Source: Linyphia triangularis (taxonomy: Eukaryota; Arthropoda; Arachnida; Araneae; Linyphiidae). From it: DNA of 64,000 bases. This document shows, piece by piece, positions 23,256-33,137 of this stretch. The notes beneath the pieces were generated by a model. It did no database searches. It had not been told where the DNA came from and was given only the letters and a program-made list of their open reading frames with translations. The first letter of the stretch is position 1. Every line of letters starts with the position of its first letter. The stretch lies in assembly GCA_963978545.1 (NCBI GenBank), contig OZ021730.1, forward strand, positions 14,081,796 to 14,145,795, written 5' to 3'. A program made the translations under genes and the position numbers.

Positions 23256-24626
23256 ATGAATAATTTAAATAAAAATATGGAAACAAAAAAATCTCCTGGC
23301 CTTGGTGGAGCCTTTAATCCGCCAAACAACAAAACAAATCAAGCAAAACGTCCATCAGATCCATCACCTGACAACAACGCAACTAAAAAACTTTCCACCA
23401 GTCTACCTACCTTTTTTATTGTACAATCCGCAGATCCATCATTTAAAACTAAGTCACCCTTTTTTATCCACAAAGCCGTGCAAGGAGCAATTGGTGACGC
23501 TAAAACCATCAAAAGGCTGCGATCGGGAGATCTGTTAATCGAAACAGCTACTCCCCTTCAATCCCAATCTCTCAATAAACTTACGATGCTTGCAACCATA
23601 CCAATCACAACAACACCACACAAAAGTTTAAATAGCAGCCAAGGCGTAATCTCAGAACCAGACCTTCAACATGTTGATGAGGACGAGCTCGTCTCTGAAC
23701 TCTCGAGTCAGGGCGTGACTCGTGCTCATCGCATTACCATAAAACGAAATAATGAAATATTAAAAACAAAGCATATCATTCTCACCTTTAATAGCCCTGT
23801 CCTGCCACCTAACATTAAAGCCGGATACCTGAACTGCCCCGTACGCCTATATATCCCGAATCCGTTGCGCTGTTTTAAGTGTCAACGGTTCGGGCATTCT
23901 AAGAACACCTGCAATAGGCCGGACACATGTGCGAAGTGTGGTAGCGCTGACCATGCCGATCGGGACTGTACCGCAGATGCCCATTGCGTAAACTGCAATG
24001 GTGCTCACCCTGCGTTTTCCCGGTCGTGCCCCGAATGGGAGCGTGAAAAAGAAATCCAAACAATCAAATCCACTCGCAATGTGTCCTACGCTGAGGCAAG
24101 AGCACTGGTTCCTAAAAGAACCAGTCAAAAAACTTACTCAGCTGCAGTTCAGCCCAAACCATTAAATAGCTGTAGTACTCAGACAGATCTCTCATATCCT
24201 TGCCAATTCCAAACTTCTAGTTCCTCTAAATCCAATAGTTCAACCAAACCCAATACTGTAACAACTGCAATCCAAACTAAACTTGTCAGTAAATCTGTTA
24301 AAATTCAACCAACCAACCAATCTCAAACTACAATTGCTAAACAAATAACAAAATCCACAACTAAACCCGGAGAAGCCCTAAAACTTAAGGTTCTCTCCAA
24401 AAACAAAAAAAACAATGAACCTGAAAACAACCAATTGCCCTTGCCACAGAAAACTACAAAAGTAAAACCAAATCATAATAAATCAGATTCATCATCGGAT
24501 GAAGATGCCATTTCAGGGTTATCAGATTCCGGTGAGATGGACGTAGAAGTGGGTTTGGAGACTCCTATCAATCTCCAACCTAGGAGCAAGTCAAAGGATA
24601 GGCTGACTGATATTAATATATCTTAA
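23256..24626 (+). CDS. LINE ORF1, Gag-like nucleic-acid-binding protein
   Basis: An open frame of about 456 residues from ATG 23256 (MNNLNKNMETKKSPG); the frame also extends to an ATG at 23190, which is less likely. The N-terminal third is Pro/Asn/Thr-rich. A central region (FKTKSPFFIHKA ... VTRAHRITIKRN) is the RRM-like segment seen in ORF1 of I and Jockey LINEs. Three zinc knuckles follow: CFKCQRFGHSKNTC, CAKCGSADHADRDC and CVNCNGAHPAFSRSC. The C-terminal part is Lys/Ser/Thr-rich and ends acidic (SSSDEDAISGLSDSGEMD). It would coat LINE RNA in ribonucleoprotein particles. The end overlaps the opening of the ORF2 frame by a few bases. Confidence 0.92.
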   Translation: MNNLNKNMETKKSPGLGGAFNPPNNKTNQAKRPSDPSPDNNATKKLSTSLPTFFIVQSADPSFKTKSPFFIHKAVQGAIGDAKTIKRLRSGDLLIETATPLQSQSLNKLTMLATIPITTTPHKSLNSSQGVISEPDLQHVDEDELVSELSSQGVTRAHRITIKRNNEILKTKHIILTFNSPVLPPNIKAGYLNCPVRLYIPNPLRCFKCQRFGHSKNTCNRPDTCAKCGSADHADRDCTADAHCVNCNGAHPAFSRSCPEWEREKEIQTIKSTRNVSYAEARALVPKRTSQKTYSAAVQPKPLNSCSTQTDLSYPCQFQTSSSSKSNSSTKPNTVTTAIQTKLVSKSVKIQPTNQSQTTIAKQITKSTTKPGEALKLKVLSKNKKNNEPENNQLPLPQKTTKVKPNHNKSDSSSDEDAISGLSDSGEMDVEVGLETPINLQPRSKSKDRLTDINIS

Positions 24627-27600
24627 AATTCAGTCTCCTTTCTTGGAATTGTCGCGGTTTCCACCACAATTCGGTAGACATAAAACATCTAGTTGATGTA
24701 CATAAACCTGTTTGTATCTGTTTGCAAGAGACGCTCTTGAAGCCTTTTCAGAGCTCTCTTGTTAGGGGATATAGTCCTCTCCGGAAGGACTGTGTCAGCG
24801 GCGACAGAGCTAGCGGTGGTGTCGCTATACTTACATCAAATAGCAATCCATCCACCCCGCTAACGCTCTCGACCAACCTTCAAGCTGTTGCTGTCAGAGT
24901 CGCCATACACCATCAATTAATTACTGTCTGTTCTGTTTACCTCCCCCCTAATCTTAATATCAGACAAGCAGATTTAAATAGGCTTTGTGGACAGCTTCCT
25001 CCCCCTTTTATTATGATGGGGGACTTTAATGGCCACAATCCTCTTTGGGGTAGCCCAGACATCAATAACCGTGGAAGGCAAATCGAGAAGTTAATTACAG
25101 ACCAACATCTCTGTATATTTAACAACGGGCAACATACATACTTCCACGCCCCATCGAGGACTTTTCATGCTATCGATCTCGCCCTGTGTTCACCATCTCT
25201 TTTTTCTGATTGGACGTTTTTTGTGGAAAATGATCCTTTCCACAGTGATCATTTTCCTGTGGTCCTAAACTACCAAGAAAGTTTAAATACTCTTGTAATC
25301 CGCCAACCCCGATTCATCATCGAACGGGCGGATTGGGACATGTTTTCTTCTATCGTTTCTCTTTCTGACGAGATGGTTGACCAGGATGACATCGATGTAG
25401 CTGTGCAATCTGTCACCAACGCCATTATTGAAGCTGCCCACCTTGCCATACCTGTATCATCAACAAAACTACCGAAACAATCCAAACCGTGGTGGAACCA
25501 AAACTGTAGACTTGCCCATAAAAAACAAAAAAAATTGTGGGGTATTTTTCGCAGGTACCCCACTACGACAAATCTTGTCAATTTTAAAAGGGCACGAGCT
25601 GAGGCGCGTCAGATCCGCCGCCGAAGCCAGAGGGATTCTTGGAGGAATTATGTTAGTACCATAACTTCCTCAACGTCTTCCAAGAGGGTCTGGATCAAGG
25701 TCAATAAGATCAAGGGCCGCTATCCCAATTACTCTATTTCCATCTTAGAGAACCATCTGGGAGTTGTTTCAGACCCTAAGGATATAGCTGATACTCTTGG
25801 AGATGCATTCGCCAAGGTATCGAGCAATTCCAATTACAAAGAGCCGTTCGCATCATATAAGCTTCGAGCTGAGAGAACAAAGTTAAATTTCGCTTCTACC
25901 TCTTCGGAAGAATATAATTCCGATTTTACTTTGGCTGAGTTGATGCAAGCTTTATCTGGTTCTAACAATTCTGCTGTTGGGCCAGACAGTATACATTATG
26001 CAATGCTTAAACATTTCCAGCCACTCCAGCTCAAGCTTATATTGAAATTGTTTAACCGTATTTGGCGGGAGAATACATTTCCGTCCAACTGGCAACGTGC
26101 TCTTATAATACCAATTGTGAAACCTGGTAAAGACCCCAAGAATCCCTCAAACTACCGCCCAATTGCATTAACTAGTTGTTTTTGTAAACTCTTGGAGAAA
26201 CTAGTTAATGCACGCCTTCTATTTTATCTTGAATTTAACGACTGTCTGTCTCGGTTCCAGAGTGGTTTTCGTCGTGGACGAAGCACTATTGACAACTTGC
26301 TCCTCCTCGAAACTTCGATTCGGGAGGCTTTTGTCAAGCGGAACCATTTGGTATCTGTATTCTTTGACATGGAGAAAGCGTATGATCGTACTTGGAGGTA
26401 TGGTATACTCAAAGACCTACATGATCTAGGTCTGCGAGGAAATTTACCAATATTTATTGAGAACTTTTTAAAGCAAAGAATCTTCCAAGTACGAATAAAC
26501 TCGATATTATCTGACGAGTTCATACAAGAACAAGGTGTCCCCCAGGGAAGTGTGTTGAGTTGCGCACTATTCATTATCAAAGTCAACAGCCTTTTGACCT
26601 GCTTACCATCATCAGTGTCAGGCACATTGTTTGTTGACGATTTCCAACTGTCTTGCGCCTCTACGAATATGTCACTCATAGAGAGACAGCTTCAGCTGGC
26701 TATCAGGAGAATCACGGACTGGGCTAATAACAACGGGTTTACTTTTTCCGCTGAAAAAACCGTAGCCATACACTTCTGCAGGAAACGTGAGCTTCACCAT
26801 GACCCAGAGATTTATCTAAATGGTGCTCAAATACCCATTGTTCCTGAGGCCAAATTTCTCGGTATAATATTTGACTCTAAGCTCACTTTCCTGCCTCATA
26901 TCAAACATTTAAAATTGAAGTGCAATAAAGTCCTGAATCTCCTGAAAGTTCTCTCTAACACTTCCTGGGGAGCTGACACAACCTCCATGTTAAAGATATA
27001 CAGGTGCCTGGTCCGTTCCATACTTGACTACGGCTCGGTGGTGTACGGATCAGCCAGAAAATCGGCCCTAATGCTCCTGGATCCTGTTCACCATTTAGGT
27101 CTCAGGATCGCATCAGGAGCATTTGGTACATCACCGGTGCAGAGTTTGTATGTGCTTTGTCTGGAAGCCTCTCTGGGGCTGAGAAGGGATAAACTTTGTT
27201 TAAAGTATTATTTTAAAATCAAAAGTCATCCATTTCATCCTCTTTTAGAACATACTTTTAACCCTTTACATCAGCGACTTTTTAACTCGCGTCCATCTTG
27301 TATAAAATCATTTGCATTAAGAATTAATTCCATTCTCTCATCTCATAATGTCGATGATTTTAGGGTTCGCCCTATCTCATTGTTCATCCCACCCTGGCAT
27401 TCTCATAAAATTGTAGTTTTAAATATTTTTAACAATTTTAAAAAAAGTGATACACCAGACATACTTTTTACAAACTTGTTTTATTATCATCGAAGTAATT
27501 TTTCCAATTTTAAGTCAGTATATACGGATGGGTCAAAAAGTCAGGGGCATGTAGGAGCTGCTGCAGTTCACGACAATGTCATCATATCCCGAGAACTGCA

Positions 27601-28312
27601 CCATAACAGCTCGGTATTTTCAGCTGAGTCCCTGGCTATTCTATTGGCCTTGCAATTTATTTTAAAGCAAGGTCATGGTCAGTGGATTATTTACTCAGAT
27701 TCCAAGAGTTGTTTAGATGCACTAAATAATCCACTGAACCAGACCCATCCTTTTATCTTAGAAATTTTAAAAATTCATATCACTCTTTGTGAAAGAAATT
27801 TTAAAGTTCTTTTTTGTTGGATCCCAGGTCATGTGGGGATCATGGGTAATGAACGCGCTGATACCAATGCACGATCTGCTAGTGGACCTAGGAGCACTTG
27901 GCTATGCCCTGACGACGCGTATAAAGCTTGTGACACTGCTCTGTCTCTCACTTGGCAGGCCATGTGGGATGCGCAGACGGCTAACAAGCTGCGTTCGTTT
28001 CAGCCCTTAATTTCCGGATTCGCGCCCATCCAGCAATCCCGAAAAAGGGAAGTGCTCCTAACTCGTTTAAGAATAGGCCACACGCGTTTTACCCATGTAC
28101 ATCTTCTGCTGGCAGAAGATGCCCCCACATGCAATTCTTGTGGACTTATTTTCTCTGTTGTTCATATTTTAACTGATTGCCCGTCTTTTAATACAATCAG
28201 ATTTAGATATTTTAATATGGACCATACGCCATTATCATCTCTTTTATGTTCACCCCCTCATACAAATCTTTTTAACTTCTTACTTGAAATTGGTTTTTAT
28301 CATTTTATTTGA
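24617..28312 (+). CDS. LINE ORF2: endonuclease, reverse transcriptase, RNase H
   Basis: The frame opens at 24617, just after an in-frame stop, and overlaps the end of ORF1 in the -1 frame. It has no ATG before the endonuclease, so the true start is unclear. Domains in order: APE-type endonuclease (SWNCRG, then QET, MGDFNGHN, SDHFPVVL); reverse transcriptase with the catalytic box FVDD (about 26630-26645) and PQGSVLSC; RNase H with YTDGSKSQGH, the E in FSAESLAIL, YSDSKSCLDA and GNERADTNA; and a C-terminal CCHC-like CNSCG...H...C. About 1,230 codons with no stop or frameshift, so potentially active. It performs target-primed reverse transcription. Confidence 0.94.
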   Translation, partial: YILKFSLLSWNCRGFHHNSVDIKHLVDVHKPVCICLQETLLKPFQSSLVRGYSPLRKDCVSGDRASGGVAILTSNSNPSTPLTLSTNLQAVAVRVAIHHQLITVCSVYLPPNLNIRQADLNRLCGQLPPPFIMMGDFNGHNPLWGSPDINNRGRQIEKLITDQHLCIFNNGQHTYFHAPSRTFHAIDLALCSPSLFSDWTFFVENDPFHSDHFPVVLNYQESLNTLVIRQPRFIIERADWDMFSSIVSLSDEMVDQDDIDVAVQSVTNAIIEAAHLAIPVSSTKLPKQSKPWWNQNCRLAHKKQKKLWGIFRRYPTTTNLVNFKRARAEARQIRRRSQRDSWRNYVSTITSSTSSKRVWIKVNKIKGRYPNYSISILENHLGVVSDPKDIADTLGDAFAKVSSNSNYKEPFASYKLRAERTKLNFASTSSEEYNSDFTLAELMQALSGSNNSAVGPDSIHYAMLKHFQPLQLKLILKLFNRIWRENTFPSNWQRALIIPIVKPGKDPKNPSNYRPIALTSCFCKLLEKLVNARLLFYLEFNDCLSRFQSGFRRGRSTIDNLLLLETSIREAFVKRNHLVSVFFDMEKAYDRTWRYGILKDLHDLGLRGNLPIFIENFLKQRIFQVRINSILSDEFIQEQGVPQGSVLSCALFIIKVNSLLTCLPSSVSGTLFVDDFQLSCASTNMSLIERQLQLAIRRITDWANNNGFTFSAEKTVAIHFCRKRELHHDPEIYLNGAQIPIVPEAKFLGIIFDSKLTFLPHIKHLKLKCNKVLNLLKVLSNTSWGADTTSMLKIYRCLVRSILDYGSVVYGSARKSALMLLDPVHHLGLRIASGAFGTSPVQSLYVLCLEASLGLRRDKLCLKYYFKIKSHPFHPLLEHTFNPLHQRLFNSRPSCIKSFALRINSILSSHNVDDFRVRPISLFIPPWHSHKIVVLNIFNNFKKSDTPDILFTNLFYYHRSNFSNFKSVYTDGSKSQGHVGAAAVHDNVIISRELHHNSSVFSAESLAILLALQFILKQGHGQWIIYSDSKSCLDALNNPLNQTHPFILEILKIHITLCERNFKVLFCWIPGHVGIMGNERADTNARSASGPRSTWLCPDDAYKACDTALSLTWQAMWDAQTANKLRSFQPLISGFAPIQQSRKREVLLTRLRIGHTRFTHVHLLLAEDAPTCNSCGLIFSVVHILTDCPSFNTIRFRYFNMDHTPLSSLLCSPPHTNLFNFLLEIGFYHFI

Positions 28313-28383
28313 GTACTTTGTTTTGTCATCTTTACCTTTTATGAACCATCATGTTTTGTATTAACTAATTTTAACATTGGTTG

Positions 28384-28461
28384 ACAGCATGAAATTGTTC
28401 GGCGCAGTATGGCCCTTGTGTAGCCCTTGCGCCAGAAACCCAACCAACCAACCAACCAACC
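28384..28461 (+). repeat. LINE 3' tail
   Basis: GACAGCATGAAATTGTTCGG, then CGCAGTATGGCCC and GCCCTTGCGCC, ending in about five CAAC units. Versions of this tail end the other LINE copies here (43420-43487, 46001-46058, 52970-53042), and a relative ends the SINE. Confidence 0.85.
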
Positions 28462-28645
28462 TTAGAGACTATGTTGCTAAAGAAGAATGTTTAAGTAATA
28501 TAAAACACTTTAGTAGAAGAAAGAGCCTGTTCGCTAGCCCAAATTTTAGTACTTAAAGATTCAAAAATACTAATATAACCGAAAATACTAATGTAATATA
28601 TACACTTTTGCAACCATTACAAAGCTATAAAAATTAATTTTCTAT
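28462..28645. other. short non-coding stretch
   Basis: It lies between the LINE and the gypsy RNase H fragment. No motif is recognised. It may be the 3' part of the broken gypsy element. Confidence 0.4.
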
Positions 28646-29094
28646 CTAGGGGAATCTAGAAAGTGCATCTGCATTTCCATGCCTGCTTTCTTTCCGATAG
28701 GTAATTTTTAAATTGTATCTTTGCAATGCCAAAGACCAACGTGCAAGTTTAGCACCATGTGGTAATCCCTGGATAAGGTAAGAAAGTGGGTTATGATCAG
28801 ATACCACCTCGATATCAGTCCCAAAAATCCAGGTGTCAAACTTCTGAAGTGCGGCTAGGACGCTGTAGGCTTCTCTCTCTATGGTAGACCATCTGGTTTG
28901 GCACGGAGTAAGCTTCTTGCTGTAGAAAGCTATTGGATGTTCTTTTCCATTTTCGTCAAGTTGGGACAAAGAGGCTCCGAATGCATTAGCGGACGCATCA
29001 GTGTAAAGCTGAAATAGCTTGTCAAAATGTGGCGTATACTAGGAAGGCATTTTGACTAAATGGTTTTTCAAATTTTGAAAGGCTTCTTCTTCTG
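28646..29094 (-). pseudogene. gypsy pol fragment: RNase H part, split by element B
   Basis: The minus-strand frame reads a Ty3/gypsy RNase H: TDASANAFGA at the 5' side, then HPIAFYSKKLTPCQTRWSTI, REAYSVLAAL, SDHNPLSYLI and the tether motif GNADALSRFP before a stop. There is one in-frame stop near 29039. It continues, across element B, from the RT fragment at 38797-39290. Joining them across the CA/TG target duplication keeps the pol frame, which shows that element B inserted into an existing gypsy. No integrase is seen downstream. Confidence 0.85.
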
Positions 29095-29219
29095 CCCAAG
29101 TAGCACAGCAGTATTGGCCAATATCAGCCCTACATTGGCCAATCCCGATGTGGAATGGCGCAAAATCGGCCGTTCGATGCCGATATTGCCCAATCTCGCC
29201 CAATATTGGATAGACAATA
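29095..29219 (+). repeat. left terminal and subterminal repeats of element B
   Basis: Near-identical to 11643-11765 of copy A. It is a cluster of GGCCAAT/TTGCCCAAT variants behind the CCCAAGTAGCAC terminus. Confidence 0.75.
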
Positions 29220-29393
29220 CTCAAAAGTTTGAAAGGTTGATCGACAGTTTTAAAATTAAAATATTTTATGTATAAGAAAGGAAGGTTTGCATTAATATGT
29301 TTTGTGATATTTTTGCCACGGTTTTAAGCATTTTTTTAAAAATCATGTATTTTGGAACGATCTCGACTTACGGCCAAAACTGGCCGAATCCGA

Positions 29394-29400
29394 TATAAAA
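29394..29400 (+). promoter_or_regulatory. TATA box of the gene carried by element B
   Basis: TATAAAA lies about 90 bp upstream of ATG 29491. The matching place in copy A is mutated to TACAAAA. Confidence 0.45.
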
Positions 29401-29942
29401 CGATGCACAGAATTTCTCAAAAAGAATCGCCACCGAGTGGCTGAAGGAACTGAAGTGCCCGGATGTGTGTTTACTAAGTTTATTTATGTTATGTCGCCGG
29501 CGCGACGGTCATTAGTAACATTAAAATTGGATCGAAAACTTATTACTGGTAAGTGTTGTCACAATAATTTGTCGATTTCATGGGGTATCTACGCATTACA
29601 TTATTGGTTTAAGTTGGTTTTAGTTAATTTCAACGATACTTGATTGCCGACTTGGTTTGATCTACAAAAGCGATGTTGACAAAGGTGATTGATATTCACA
29701 TTAAACTTGATTAGGAATCGAGTTGGTTTCAATTATTTATTTAATGCTGCTGTTTAAAATATAAACAAGATTTTCAGCTTTTATCTCATCCATACACGGA
29801 TGCAAACTAATACTCATTTAGCCATTCCCCCCTACCCCTCCATTGCTAGTTTCAAATTATGCTCATCATTGAAATACTTATACTACATGTTACATTCTAG
29901 TTTGTCTTCCTATTTATCATATTTGTTATCGTTAGTTTATAT

Positions 29943-30224
29943 TGTTGGGGATGGTAGCAGAGCGTGGTTGAGAGAAGCAACAACACTAGCGGTACAATTA
30001 GTTTATTAAGTCATTAAACCGCCACGGACACAGGAACACACACATAACATTGGACAGTCAGAGGTAACTGAATAGAATACAATGAATGAATGAATGAATG
30101 AATGGCATACAGGCTAGAACAACAGTTTATATAAGCCAGCCACAAGGCGGCGCTGCAAGGCAGGGCAGTCCACAAGCAAGCAAAGGGGTGGAAATGAGTG
30201 ACAGTGGATAACAATATTCCAACA
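29943..30224 (-). repeat. 3' LTR of the copia element
   Basis: 282 bp, plus-strand order TGTTGGGGATGG...CAATATTCCAACA. It contains five ATGA units, where the other LTR has four. Confidence 0.93.
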
Positions 30225-30242
30225 CTCCCCCATAATGTCAAC

Positions 30243-32336
30243 TCATTTATCAAAATATACAACAGTATCATCAATACCAAGTAATCTTAAACACTTATAA
30301 TGCTTACAAGAAGGTAATGCTTTAGTTAAAATGTCAGCACCCATATCATCTGTTGACACAAACTTTAAGTCAATTTGACCATTTTTTAAAGCATCTCTTA
30401 CAAAATGATGTCTAATATCAATATGTTTTGTACGTTTATGAAAAACTGGATTTTCAACCAATTTTATTGCTCCCTTATTGTCAGTGAGCATACGTACCTT
30501 TTCCAAATTATTATTACACAGTTCATTAAGTAACTTACAAAGATATATCGCTTCTTTTGTACCATCAGAAATAGCCATATATTCTGCCTCCGTAGAAGAC
30601 AGAGCCACAGTACATTGTTTTCTACTTTCCCAGCTAATAGCACTTCCGCTAAGAATAAAACAGTACCCTGTGTATGACTTCCGGTCAAAAAGACAATTAC
30701 CCCAATCAGCATCTGTATATCCAAACAATGATACTTCTGTACGTTGAAAAACAAGTCCAAAATTAATTGTTTTCTTTAAATAACGCAGAACTCTTTTCGC
30801 TGCAATCCAATGCGAGTTATCATAACAAGTTAGGAACTGACTTAGCTTACTAACTGAATTAGAGATATCAGGCCTCGAACACGAAGCTAGGTATTGAAAA
30901 CTACCAATCAATTCGCGGTAAGGAATACCTTCCTCGCATTTTTCGGCCTTCTCCAATTTAATGCTAACATCCATTGGACAGGTAACAGGTTTAGCTTCCA
31001 ACATATTAAAACGGTTTAAAAGCTCCCTTATGTAGCTTTGTTGACTCATAGTCACAACTCCGTTTTTCTGTTCAAAATTTATTCCTAAACAATATTTGAC
31101 TAAACCAGCATATCTTACATCTAATTCTCTATTCATGTGAGTTTTAAATTTTTCGATCATATCCGGATTTTGAGAAATAAACAAAATATCGTCAACATAA
31201 ACCATTATTATAGTTAAGCCCTTACTATCTTTAATGTAATATGTACACGGATCTGCCTCGGTTTGTTTCGCACCAAAATTATTTAAAATTTCATTCAACT
31301 TAACATTCCAGCAGTATCCTCCTTGCTTAGTCCCATAAATCCCTTTCTTTAATAAAAGAACTTTATCACCCTGATTTAAAGAATTTAAAATTTCATTTGC
31401 TCTTTCAGAAATTTCCCCATGGAGTTCCCTTTTATCGATTATTCGTTTCAGGATTTCTCCAAAATAATCAGGACATTCCATAAAAACTTCTTCCTTTATT
31501 TCTCCATTCAAATAAGCAGTAGTTACGTCAAACTGATGAATTTCTAGGCCTAAATCTGCAGCAAGTGCACATAAAACTCGGATTGACCCTTGTTTTACCA
31601 CTGGGCTGTAGGTGTTAAAATAATCAACATTATATTGTTGTGAGAAGCCTTGCGCAATAAAACGCGCCTTATACTTTAATAATGTTCCATCATCTTTAAA
31701 TTTATTCGTAAGAATAAAGCGGCTCCCAATACATCTTTTAGAATCTGGCCTATCAACAATTTCAAAAGTATTATTTCGAATAATACTCACGACTTCATCA
31801 ATCAAAGCATTAAACCATAACTCACTATTTTTATCTATGAGCGCATTTTTAATCGGTACTTCCACATTAAAAATAAAATCTGCTTCGTCACGAATGATAT
31901 CCCTATTGCGCAATGAAAGAATTCTTTTTCTTGATTCTTGTTGATCTAAAACTAAAGGTTCACTATCACCCATAACTAAAGTATTTTTCAATTGCTCGCT
32001 TTCCAAAGATTTATCTACATCTAACTCCACATCCGGTTTGATTGACTGATATAGCATTGGATCGCTTCCAAGTTTCGATTCGTTTTCAATTGAAATTGAG
32101 GTTTCATTTATATTTTCTTTTTCTAAGAAATCTTGCAATGTAACGGATTTATTATCGTATTCCTCAAAGAATTTTACGCTACGGGAAGTTATAACTTTAT
32201 TTTCGTTTGGTAAATAAATTCGAAATCCTTTAGATGTTTCGGAATAACCACAAAATATTCCCTCTTTTCCCTTCGCTGAGAACTTATGTTTTCTATAATT
32301 ATCGATATAAAAAGCTTTACAACCGAAAATCTTAAA
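30243..32336 (-). pseudogene. copia Pol, reverse transcriptase and RNase H part
   Basis: The frame is in phase with the integrase part and separated from it by a single in-frame stop at 32337-32339. It runs from the integrase tail (GYSETSKGFRIYLPNENK) through an acidic spacer into the reverse transcriptase (RFIAQGFSQQYNVDYFNTYS, YVDD at about 31190-31200) and RNase H (GYTDADWGN, SSTEAEYMA, TDNKGAIKL, HKRTKHIDIRHH). All catalytic motifs are present. The enzyme half itself is open for over 600 codons. Confidence 0.9.
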
Positions 32337-33137
32337 TTAACTAACATTTGGAGTTACACCATTCCAAACTTCATAAGGGGTTTTTCCATTAAGTGAGCTA
32401 GTCGGGCATCTGTTTCGCAGATAATTAGCCGTATTTATCGCCTCTGCCCATAGTTTAAGAGGTAATTTTGACTGAGTTAGTAAACATCTTGCAGTTTCAA
32501 CTAAACTTCTATTTTTTCTTTCCGCTAAACCGTTTTCGGAGGAAGAAAAAGGTACGGTTAATCTATGCACAATCCCATTTCTCCTAAGAAAATCGTCGAA
32601 TTCCTTATTTAAGAATTCTCCCCCATTGTCGGTCATTAGTACTTTAATTTTAATCGATTTTTGGTTCTCCCATAAAGCCTTGATATCTCTAAATGCACTT
32701 AGAGCTTCACTTTTATGCTTTAAAAATTTAACTGCGCAATATTTTGATTCGTCATCAATAAAAGTCATAAAATAAAAAGACTTACCAATTGATGGCACTT
32801 TCATTGGACCACAGAGATCCGAGTGAATTAAATCCAACGTGTTTGACACTCTCTCTGATTTCTTAGGATAAGGGGCTCGTGTTAATTTGCTAACCGCACA
32901 AATTTCACAATTAAATTCTTTAGGGGATTTTACTAAATTTAATCCACGAATATTTCCCTTACCACTAGATTCCAATAAATCTCCTATATTTAAATGACCC
33001 ATTCTTGCATGCCATTTTTCAATATCTGCAACTTTGCTTTTACCACTATCAAAAAGATTCACTAGCATGACTTGCACTTTGATTAACACTACAATTACCA
33101 CCACGTAAATAATATAAATTATCTTTTCTATCAGCAA
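32337..33137 (-). pseudogene. copia Pol, integrase part
   Basis: It carries the HHCC finger (WHARMGHLN ... CEICAVSKLTRAPY) and a DDE core: D in SDLCGPMKVPS, D in LMTDNGGEF, E in SSENGLAERKNRSL. It is in a different frame from Gag-protease, overlapping it at 33049-33137, and ends in a stop just before the RT part. Copia elements normally have one polyprotein frame, so this copy has one frameshift and one nonsense mutation. Confidence 0.88.

Larger units (their letters stand above)
22652..28461 (+). mobile_element. full-length I/Jockey-group LINE with RNase H
   Basis: The 5.8-kb element is flanked by the duplication TTAGAGACTATG (22640-22651, 28462-28473; two more C bases may belong). It has a ~600-bp GC-rich 5' UTR, ORF1, ORF2, and a 3' tail GGCGCAGTATGGCCC ... 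ending in CAACC repeats rather than poly(A). It inserted only a few bases outside the right end of element A. Both reading frames are open. The domain set (endonuclease, reverse transcriptase, RNase H) and the CCHC-bearing ORF1 place it in the I superfamily. Confidence 0.95.

Noticed and set aside
23847..24128. 93-codon antisense frame inside LINE ORF1
   Set aside because: Shadow of the zinc-knuckle coding region; no independent evidence.
30014..30280. 88-codon hydrophobic frame
   Set aside because: It lies in the copia 3' LTR and polypurine region; an incidental frame.
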